From Propionibacteriales bacterium (GTDB lineage: Bacteria > Actinomycetota > Actinomycetes > Propionibacteriales > Propionibacteriaceae): a stretch of DNA of 7,101 bases. The notes below the pieces were generated by a model that had not been told where the DNA came from, made no database searches, and saw only the letters and a program-made list of their open reading frames with translations. Shown here piece after piece: positions 1 through 6,500 of the stretch. Both the position numbers and the translations under genes were made by a program. Every line of letters starts with the position of its first letter. Within the stretch, counting starts at the first letter, position 1. The DNA lies in assembly GCA_030453285.1 (NCBI GenBank), contig JAKDKP010000111.1:1-7101 (forward strand), given 5' to 3'.

Positions 1-773
1 GAGAAGTCCAGGCGGTAGCGGAAGGGCTGGGCGGGGATGGTGACGGTGGTGATGTGGTGGCGGGAGGCGGAGATGCCGGCGGACCAGTCACCGAAGGCGG
101 ACGGGGGGACGCTGTAGAGCTGGGGGCCGAGGTAGCCGTCGCGCCAGACCATCTTGCCGGACTCGCCGTCGTGGACGAGGATCTGCCCGTCGGTGGGGCC
201 GCCCTCGATGTCCGGGCTGGTGTAGATGCCACCGGCGGGGCCCTGCCGGCCCTGCTCGCCCTGCGGGAGCTTCGGCAGGTCGAGTCCGACGGTGTAGGAG
301 CCGTCGGACCCACGGATGCGGACGCCGAGAGTGTCATCGAGTTCGCCGTAGCCCTCGATGGTGACGGTACCGGGCCACAGCTCGGGCGGCGGGCCCTGCT
401 CACCCTCAGCGCCGAAGGCGTTCTCGTAGACGATGAACGTGCTGCCGTTCCAGACGTACATGTCGTTGTTGTCGGTGTTGCGGAAGGCCCAGTTGCGGTG
501 CCTGTGGTCGAGGGCTTCGCGCAGGGCGGCGAGCTGTGCGCTGGTGCGGTCGCCTTGGTGCACGACGGGCTCGCCGGGGTCGCCCTTCTCGCCCTGGAAT
601 GCGGGCAGTGCGAGGCGTGCGCTTCCGGCGGAGCCGTCCTGTCGGCGGCGGACGTGCAGGTAGGTCTCGGTCATCGGTGGCTGTGAGGGGTCTGCCTTGA
701 TGCCGAAGATGTCGAGGTCGGCGTTGATCCGCTCGATGAATTCCTCACTGATCGACTGGCGTTTCGCTGCCAT
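1..773 (-). CDS. Minor tail protein with collagen-like triplets (3' partial)
   Basis: The frame is open from the ATG at 773 to the left edge: 257 full codons with no stop, so the C-terminus lies outside. The product is likely a tail-tip fibre or receptor-contact protein. An N-terminal helix (SISEEFIERINADLDIF) is followed by a short basic strand region. Three collagen-like blocks follow, each of three Gly-X-Y triplets: GEKGDPGEP at 61-69, GAEGEQGPP at 121-129 and GEQGRQGPA at 172-180. Segments predicted to be beta-rich lie between them (NTDNNDMYVWNGSTFIVYEN at 99-118). After residue 181 comes a Gly/Asp-rich, probably globular part (DGQILVHDGESGKMVWRDG). AGAAAGGTGG upstream fixes the start; Met34 is a weaker alternative. 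Collagen-like minor tail proteins are common in actinophages; trimer formation is inferred. Confidence 0.88.
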   Translation of the reverse strand, partial: MAAKRQSISEEFIERINADLDIFGIKADPSQPPMTETYLHVRRRQDGSAGSARLALPAFQGEKGDPGEPVVHQGDRTSAQLAALREALDHRHRNWAFRNTDNNDMYVWNGSTFIVYENAFGAEGEQGPPPELWPGTVTIEGYGELDDTLGVRIRGSDGSYTVGLDLPKLPQGEQGRQGPAGGIYTSPDIEGGPTDGQILVHDGESGKMVWRDGYLGPQLYSVPPSAFGDWSAGISASRHHITTVTIPAQPFRYRLDF

Positions 774-1122
774 GGTCGGCCACCTTTCTGCGTAGATCTG
801 CCCAGGCCCGGTCGGGCGTTTCGCCCAGTACGGTCGCCCCGGTCGGTATGTGTGTGAGCTTGACGATGGTGTTGTCGCCGGTCATCTCGGCGCGGACGTC
901 GCCGACCTCGGGGTCGGTGGTGACCTCGCCGAGCGGCTGCCAGGTGCCGTCCTTGCGGATCTCGCCGTGCTCCCACCGCACGATCGACTCGGCGAGCAGC
1001 CGGGCGATCTCCGGGGGCATGTCCGCAACCGTGTCGTTCGGCAGGGGTGCGGCGGTGAGGAACCGGGCGAGCGAGTCAATCTGGTCGGCGACTAGTTCTG
1101 CAGTGCGAGGCGATTGATCCAT
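745..1122 (-). CDS. Small tail-module protein of unknown function
   Basis: I do not recognise a named family for this 125-residue protein. The N-terminal half is mostly helical and acidic (TAELVADQIDSLARFL, then MPPEIARLLAESIVRWEHG). The second half reads as short strands: DGTWQPLGEVTTDPEVGDVR, then TIVKLTHIPTGATVLGE, then a basic helix (DRAWADLRRKVADHG). The VKLTHIPTG strand resembles the segment after the GGQ loop of class I peptide release factors, but no GGQ is present. It has no signal peptide or membrane segment. The ATG at 1122 has AGAAAGG 7 bases upstream and lies 31 bases inside the hub gene. Small genes between minor tail proteins are common in actinophages, so a structural or chaperone role in tail assembly is possible but unproven. 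Confidence 0.85.
   Translation of the reverse strand: MDQSPRTAELVADQIDSLARFLTAAPLPNDTVADMPPEIARLLAESIVRWEHGEIRKDGTWQPLGEVTTDPEVGDVRAEMTGDNTIVKLTHIPTGATVLGETPDRAWADLRRKVADHGSETPVDQ
780..789 (-). promoter_or_regulatory. Ribosome binding site embedded in the end of the 125-residue gene
   Basis: AGAAAGGTGG on the minus strand ends 6 bases before the ATG at 773. It lies within the last codons of the preceding gene, 29 bases of which overlap the collagen-like gene, and it decides for Met1 rather than the internal Met34. Confidence 0.7.
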
Positions 1123-2675
1123 CCGGTGGCCTTTCTGACCTTCTTGAGTGCGTACAGGCCGGGCTCGGATTCCTCCGGGCTGGCGACGGTGAGGGTGACG
1201 GTCGTGGCGCCGCGACCGCCGGAGGCGGAGAATCCGGTGAGGGTGTCGACGCCGATCGAGCCGTCCTCGCGCTCGACGGCCACGGGCATGCCGAGCATCA
1301 GGTGCCGACCGATGAAGTACGGGGCGCCGTTGGCGACCTGGATCTCGTGGGAGACCCAGCCGCGGGTCTCGTGCAGCGTCGATTTCGCCGCCTCGCCTGC
1401 CTGCAGCGACAGCGCGGTGGTCTGCGAGCCTGCGAAGCGCTCGCGCAGACGCCAGTCGCCTGCCTCGCGGGCGAGGTTGAGGTTCTCGACCGAGTGGTAG
1501 GCGAACAGGCGGTTCTGTGCGAGCTCCTCGAGGAAGCCGATGCGCAGACCGGGCAGGCCGACCGCGGCGCCGATGGCGGAGACACCCGCGCCGACGGTCG
1601 TGGCGACCAGGCCGTTCAGCCAGCCGGGGCTCTTGCCGCCGACGGTGGCGCGGGTGGCCTGCGGTAGGTGGGTGACCTCGTCGGCCTGGGTGGCCGGCGA
1701 CCACTCCCCCGACCGGTACAGCGGGATGCGGAGCTGCTGGCGGTCTTCCAGGCGGTCCATGATGCCGGTGGGCTCCAGCAGCGGGTAGGTGATCCAGCTG
1801 AAGGCGTCGTCGGCGATCTTGATCGCCTCGCGGATCAGCCCGTCGACGAACGTGCCGGTGAAATTGATGTCCCGGGCCGACGGGACCATGTCGACGATGA
1901 TGCGCGGCTCGGTGAGTGTCATCCACTCCGGGAACGGCTGGGCATCACCGGGCAGCCACAGGTCGCAGCGCACCGACATGCCCTGCGCCTCGGCGATCTC
2001 GACCGCAGCGTCCCATGCTGTCTCCATGCACCACTCGGCCATGATCCACCCCGAGGTGTCGAACAGTCCGACGCGGCGCGGGTTGATCATGATGGGGTGC
2101 AGAGCGTTGCGCACCAGGTCCCACGACCCCGGGTCGAACGGATTGCGGATCGGGATGGACCAGGTGTTGGCCTGCAGCCGCACGAGGTTGAGCGTCAGTG
2201 CGGTCTTCCACGCGGTGGAGGCCGGCCCGATCGCACGCCAGGCCCCGGAGATCTGCACCTCCGGCGGCATCAGCGGATTCGCCCACAGGTGAACCGCGGA
2301 GAGGTAAGCGGTGAGAGTAGAGCCCGTCACCTCGAACCAGGTGCGCTTACCGATGCGCACCCGTCGGTAGCTGGTGAGGACGAAGGCCGGCCGGTAGCCG
2401 CCGGGCCAGTCGAAGGTGACCAGCCTGGCGAGGTAGCGGTCCAGCCCCTCGAAGTATTCGGTCCAGTTGTCGTCGGCCGGGAGCTTGAAGCTGCACGATC
2501 CGTGCTCGAGGTCTTTCTCGTCGAAGGTCCAGTCGATCGCGTTGGTGCATGGTGACCAGAGTTTGAGCCGCCCCTTGCCGGTCCAGAACTGGATGTGCGG
2601 CTCGGGGGCGGTGAAGCGATCGCGCTCGGCGTTGTCGGAGGACAGCAGATCGTGCAGCGAGTCGGTGAGATTCAC
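1092..2675 (-). CDS. Minor tail / tail hub protein, actinophage Gp37-like family
   Basis: The 527-residue product is the large minor tail protein found immediately after Dit in many actinobacteriophages (related to ReqiPepy6 Gp37 and probably equivalent to the Tal hub). Supporting motifs are an N-terminal strand region (IQFWTGKGRLKLWSP, then CSFKLPADD), ANPLMPPEVQ with NPFDPGSWDLVRNALHPI, the conserved VGGKSPGWLN near 345-354, and a C-terminal VANGAPYFIGRHLMLG-like barrel motif. Residues 353-381 are a Gly/Ala-rich apolar stretch. GTG at 2675 is chosen because it overlaps the preceding stop codon as GTGA and has GGAAGGG 5 bases upstream. Longer in-frame extensions would run inside the Dit-like gene and read as low-complexity Arg/Pro sequence. 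No enzymatic motif is seen; the role is structural, at the tail tip. Confidence 0.87.
   Translation of the reverse strand: MNLTDSLHDLLSSDNAERDRFTAPEPHIQFWTGKGRLKLWSPCTNAIDWTFDEKDLEHGSCSFKLPADDNWTEYFEGLDRYLARLVTFDWPGGYRPAFVLTSYRRVRIGKRTWFEVTGSTLTAYLSAVHLWANPLMPPEVQISGAWRAIGPASTAWKTALTLNLVRLQANTWSIPIRNPFDPGSWDLVRNALHPIMINPRRVGLFDTSGWIMAEWCMETAWDAAVEIAEAQGMSVRCDLWLPGDAQPFPEWMTLTEPRIIVDMVPSARDINFTGTFVDGLIREAIKIADDAFSWITYPLLEPTGIMDRLEDRQQLRIPLYRSGEWSPATQADEVTHLPQATRATVGGKSPGWLNGLVATTVGAGVSAIGAAVGLPGLRIGFLEELAQNRLFAYHSVENLNLAREAGDWRLRERFAGSQTTALSLQAGEAAKSTLHETRGWVSHEIQVANGAPYFIGRHLMLGMPVAVEREDGSIGVDTLTGFSASGGRGATTVTLTVASPEESEPGLYALKKVRKATGWINRLALQN
1130..1136 (-). promoter_or_regulatory. Ribosome binding site embedded in the end of the hub gene
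   Basis: AGAAAGG on the minus strand, 7 bases before the ATG at 1122, is the only reasonable site for the 125-residue gene. In the hub frame it is read as AGA AAG G (Arg-Lys), using a codon that is rare in GC-rich genomes. Confidence 0.65.
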
Positions 2676-3517
2676 AGCAGCCCTTCCATGTGGATGCGGG
2701 TGTGCGCCAGCACCGCGGTGTCTCGGCTGCCGTCGGTGACGCGGACGCCGACGCGGGTCATCTCCCCGGCCGGGATCGGTCGGGAGAGATAGCCCTCGAC
2801 GTCGGGCCACCGGTTGGTCGACGTGCCGTCGGCGGCGATGGAGCGCATGACGGAGCGGGCGGGGTCGGTCTGGAGCAGTGCCCGCTCCCCGGCATCGAGG
2901 TACGGGAGGCGGATCTTCTCGCCGGACATCGACAGAGTCACCTGCCCGGGCCCGTGGACGACGAGGGTCGGCCATGCCGGCCACTCGTCGCCCCCGGTGA
3001 CCCACAAGTTCCCCTTGCCCTGGTCGCCGGAGTTTCGCCACTGTGACGTAACCGGTGCGGTCTCAGCCCTGGGGTCCTCGGCGATCAGGACAATGTCCAG
3101 ATGCATCGTGGACGTCAGGTACGGAGACTTCGCCAGCCCCGGCTTCATGGAGCGCCGGTAGCACCGCAGCCACCGCCACCCCGTCACCGGCGAGTTGACC
3201 GCCAGCCACCCGGCGCGACCGAGCGGAAACATCCGCTTGAGGTCCTCGCGGATTGCCTGCATGTCTGCCGGGGTCTTGCCGAGGATGGTGATCGGGAGGT
3301 CGACCTCCCCGTGGCCGTGCTCCCAGCCGGCGATGGTTTCGCCGATCTGGGTGATGGCTGCCTCGAATGCGGGTGAGGATTCGAGGCCGCCGACGCCGTC
3401 CAGGCCCTCGTCGAGGGAGACGCCCTCGCGGCGTTGGTCAGCTCCGCCGGCGAGGTGGAGCTGTCGTCCGTCGGGGGCGATCCAGACGAGGACTGCCGAG
3501 CGGTTGATGCCGAGCAT
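2672..3517 (-). CDS. Distal tail (Dit-like) minor tail protein
   Basis: The 281-residue product is a Dit-like siphovirus tail component that joins the tail tube to the tip hub. It has an N-terminal beta-rich half with mixed strands and a helix (PADMQAIREDLKRMFPLG), which would be the ring-forming domain. From about residue 176 follows GDEWPAWPTLVVHGPG and then LPYLDAGERALLQTDP. This is the characteristic entry into the galectin-like C-terminal domain of this family in actinophages. The ATG at 3517 is chosen because AAGGAGGT lies 6 bases upstream. The frame stays open further upstream, but that part overlaps the tape measure gene and is low-complexity Pro/Thr/Ser/Arg-rich sequence typical of a shadow frame. 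Its place directly after the tape measure gene is the standard Dit position. Family assignment is from motifs and order, without a database search. Confidence 0.88.
   Translation of the reverse strand: MLGINRSAVLVWIAPDGRQLHLAGGADQRREGVSLDEGLDGVGGLESSPAFEAAITQIGETIAGWEHGHGEVDLPITILGKTPADMQAIREDLKRMFPLGRAGWLAVNSPVTGWRWLRCYRRSMKPGLAKSPYLTSTMHLDIVLIAEDPRAETAPVTSQWRNSGDQGKGNLWVTGGDEWPAWPTLVVHGPGQVTLSMSGEKIRLPYLDAGERALLQTDPARSVMRSIAADGTSTNRWPDVEGYLSRPIPAGEMTRVGVRVTDGSRDTAVLAHTRIHMEGLL
2681..2687 (-). promoter_or_regulatory. Ribosome binding site supporting a GTG start
   Basis: GGAAGGG on the minus strand, 5 bases before the GTG at 2675, lies inside the last codons of the Dit-like gene. Start and preceding stop share the four bases GTGA (2672-2675), a usual arrangement for stop-restart translational coupling. 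This site decides for the GTG over the longer open frame. Confidence 0.75.
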
Positions 3518-3523
3518 CCGGGT

Positions 3524-3531
3524 ACCTCCTT
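3524..3531 (-). promoter_or_regulatory. Strong Shine-Dalgarno site for the Dit-like gene
   Basis: AAGGAGGT, read on the minus strand, sits 6 bases before the ATG at 3517. It is an 8-base match to the anti-Shine-Dalgarno end of 16S rRNA and the best ribosome binding site in the window. It lies in the only intergenic gap (3518-3536), after the tape measure stop, and fixes the start of the Dit-like gene. Confidence 0.9.
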
Positions 3532-3536
3532 GGTGC

Positions 3537-6500
3537 TTAGAAGCGGAACGCTGCGAGCGCGCGGCGGGCCTCGCGGGCTGCCTCGCGGGCGATCTCGTTG
3601 GGGTCCGAGGTCGTGACGTTCTCCATGACGATGTTGACGACCATGTCGCGGTCGAGGGTGACTCGGTCGCTGTCGGGTGAGACCTCGCTGGCGGACGCCT
3701 GGCTGGCGTTCTCTGCGGGGACTTCTCCGACGAGGGAGTCGTTGACCGCGGCCACTCCAGCGGCAGGGTCTGCCATGAAGTCGTCGGCGGGTCCGTCGTC
3801 GGGGACGTCGGGCCCGTCGGTGTGGCCGTCATCGTCGTCGGTTTCGCTGTCGTCGTCACCGGGGATTTCCCAGGAGATGTCGAGCAGCGAGGGGTCGGTC
3901 ATCCAGGTACCGGAGAGTCCGAAGAAGTCGAGGAGCTCGTCTTCGATGCTGCCGCGGATGGCAGCGACGTCGGTGACGAGCTGCTCGGCGTGCTCGTCAC
4001 CGAGGATGGTGGCGAGCTCGCCGTAGCCCCAGTCGCCGCCGTTGAAGGCAGCGGTGAGCTCCTCGGCCATGACGGCCCAGGATTCTGCGGACGGGGCGAC
4101 GGCGAGCGCGAAGTCGAGGTTGCCCTTGACGTCGCGCCACTGCTGCCCGGTGAGCACCGGCTCGGGTTCGCCGGAGTGGTTGTAGACAGCCTGGAGTCCC
4201 TGCATCGGGTCGAGCCACCCGCCAGCGTCGTATCCGCCGGCCTTGTTGTAGCCGGCTTCGACGGAGCCATAGGTGGCTTCGGTGTAGCGCAGGGAGGATC
4301 GCAGGTTGTCCTCCGGATTCCAGATGTCGGTGCGGCCTGGCTCCGCCCAGGACATGAACGTGTCATCACGCATCTGCATGAGGCCCTTGGTCGGCCACCC
4401 CTGCTGGGCGTTGGAGTCCCACTCATTGATGGCTCCGGGATCGCCGGTGGACTCCTGGTCCATGCGGCGCAGGACGGTGTCGGTCAGCCCAGCTGGCCGG
4501 CCCTGGTCTGCGAGGACCATCTCGACCATTGAGCGCCACTGTTCAACGCCGCCGCCGAGTGATCCAGGCCCGCTCCCGGAGTCGGGTCCGCTGGCGAACG
4601 GGACCTTGTCCATGATCCAGGTGAAGACCTTCTGTTCGGTCTCGTCGTAGATCTTGGAGGGCATCTCGGCGAACTTCGAGTCCCCCCAGGAGGCGGTGGA
4701 GTCACGGATCCAGTCGCCGACGTTGCCGACGGTGGAGTCCCAGAGATCCTTGGCCTTGTTGTACAGCCAGTTGCCGCCGCCTCCTCCTCCACCGCCGGGG
4801 CCGTCTTGGGAGACGATCTCGCCGGTGTAGGGGTCGGGCATGGATGCCATGGCCCAGTGGACGTGGTCGGAGTGCCCGCCGATCGCGCCCGTCGGGGCCC
4901 CGTTTTTGATGTTGGGGCCCGGGTCCCAGAACAGCTCGGCACTGTCGGGGTACTGCGTGCTGATCCAGTTGGCGAGGGCCTGGTCGGCTGCGAAGTCGAC
5001 TGCCCTACCTGCCATGTGGTTGTCGTACCCGGAGCCCATTTCCGTGTACCGGGTCGCCGAGGTGACGATCTGATTCGGGAATGCCTGGGCGACGGCTGCG
5101 ATCATGGAACGCTGGATGTCAGTCGTGACGTCTACGTCGGGGTTCATCTGCAGGGTGCCGCCCTCGGCGAAGCTGCCGAGGTCGACCGGGCCGACGACTC
5201 CGCCGGTGGCGAAGCTGCCGAGCTCCTCGCGCACAGCCGACGCACCACGAGTGCGGCCGACCTGGTTGAGATGGTCCCAGTTCGACCTGCCGATCCCGTC
5301 GACGACGTGCTGGTGGGCGATTCCTTCATCTCCGGCCAGGCTGATGCCATATCGACCGTCGGTCGAGACGAAGTCCATGTTGTCTCGTCCGACGCTGCGC
5401 TCACCGGGCACGATGTTGCTGGTGCCGTGGGCGTAGTCGCCGAGCCAGTCCGGCTCGTACGGGTCGACAGGGTCGAGACCGGGCACGAAGTCAGCGATCA
5501 GGTTCCAGGCCTTCAGGATGCCGTCGTTCCATACTCGGTCGATGACGAACTTGACCGGCTTTGCTGCGGCGGCCTTGAGCCCGTCCCAGACGGTACCGAT
5601 CCCGTCGACCGCGGTCTCGAACACTCCCTTAAGGACGTCGAGCCCGGTGCCGATGGAGTCGAAGACAGGCTGGATGACCCGGTCCTTGACCCACTCGATG
5701 GCGGTACCCAGGTCGTCCCACCGGTCCTCGATCCAGCCGAGGATCGGTGAGACGACTCGGTCCCACAGGAAGTTCAGGGCGTTGCTGAGGGCGTCCCAGG
5801 TGGGCTTGATGATCGAGTTGTACACCCACTCGATGCCGTTGGACATCGCCTCCCACCCGACGCGGATGGCGTCGAAGATGGGCATGAGGACGGTCTCCCA
5901 GAGCCAGGTCGCGGCGACCTTGAGAGCCTCCCAGGCTGGCTGGATGATGTTCTCGTAGGCCCACTGGATGGCCGTGGACAACAGCTCCCACCCGGTACGA
6001 ATCCAGCCGAATATGGGTTGGAGGACCGACTCCCACATCCACTGTGCTGCGGTCTGTAGAGCGTCCCAGGCGGGTTTGATCAGGGTGTTCCAGCCCCATT
6101 CGACCGCCGAGGACAGGAGGTTCCAGGCGATCATCAGTGGTGCCAGGACGGCGGTTCCGACGATGGCGAACAGGACCTGGCCTGCGGTCATGAAGGCGTC
6201 GAGTACGGGCTTGATGACGGAGGTCCAGGCGGTTTGGATGGCTTCCCAGAGGAAGTCCCAGCCGGTCTTGATGCCGTCCCAGACGGACGAGACGGTCTCT
6301 CCGAGCCAGGAGAAGACGGGACCGAAGACTCCGACCAGCCACTCCCAGGCGCCGGAGAGGACGTCCATGAAACCTTGCCAGATTTCCTGACCGAGTTCGG
6401 TCTGGGTGAAAAACCAGGTCAACCCGGAGATGACGCCGATGATGGCGGTTGCGATCAGACCGATGACGTTTGCCTTCATCGTCTTGTTCAGCGTCTTCAT

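Noticed and set aside
54..686. Plus-strand open frame (210 codons) opposite the collagen-like gene
   Set aside because: The minus-strand frame here has a ribosome site, collagen triplets and no stop over 257 codons. The plus-strand product is Ala/Val/Gly/Asp-rich noise.
1668..2555. Long plus-strand open frame (295 codons) opposite the hub gene
   Set aside because: Long antisense frames are expected opposite GC-rich genes with strong third-position bias. Its product is low-complexity Arg/Gly/Asp/Val/Pro-rich with no recognisable motif, while the minus strand encodes a clear tail protein.
2676..3041. In-frame upstream extension of the hub gene to an ATG at 3041
   Set aside because: The extension would overlap the Dit-like gene by about 370 bases and reads as Arg/Pro/His low-complexity sequence. 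The GTG at 2675 has a ribosome site and the usual GTGA junction.
3812..3857. EF-hand or dockerin-like calcium loop in the acidic linker
   Set aside because: The run TDDDDGHTD lacks Asp at the first position of a DxDxDG loop and has no flanking helix pattern, so only general acidity can be claimed.
3518..3859. In-frame upstream extension of the Dit-like gene to an ATG at 3859
   Set aside because: It reads as Thr/Pro/Ser/Arg repeats inside the tape measure acidic linker and C-terminus. The ATG at 3517 has a near-perfect ribosome site.
4806..5750. Long plus-strand open frame (314 codons) opposite the tape measure gene
   Set aside because: It lies entirely opposite the motif-rich tape measure frame, including the peptidase-like domain, and its Val/Asp/Gly-rich product shows no domain. 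It is treated as a shadow frame.
5643..6269. CRISPR array or mobile-element repeat
   Set aside because: The 135-base periodicity is in frame, diverged at the base level and explained by protein repeats. There are no identical short repeats with unique spacers and no terminal inverted repeats.
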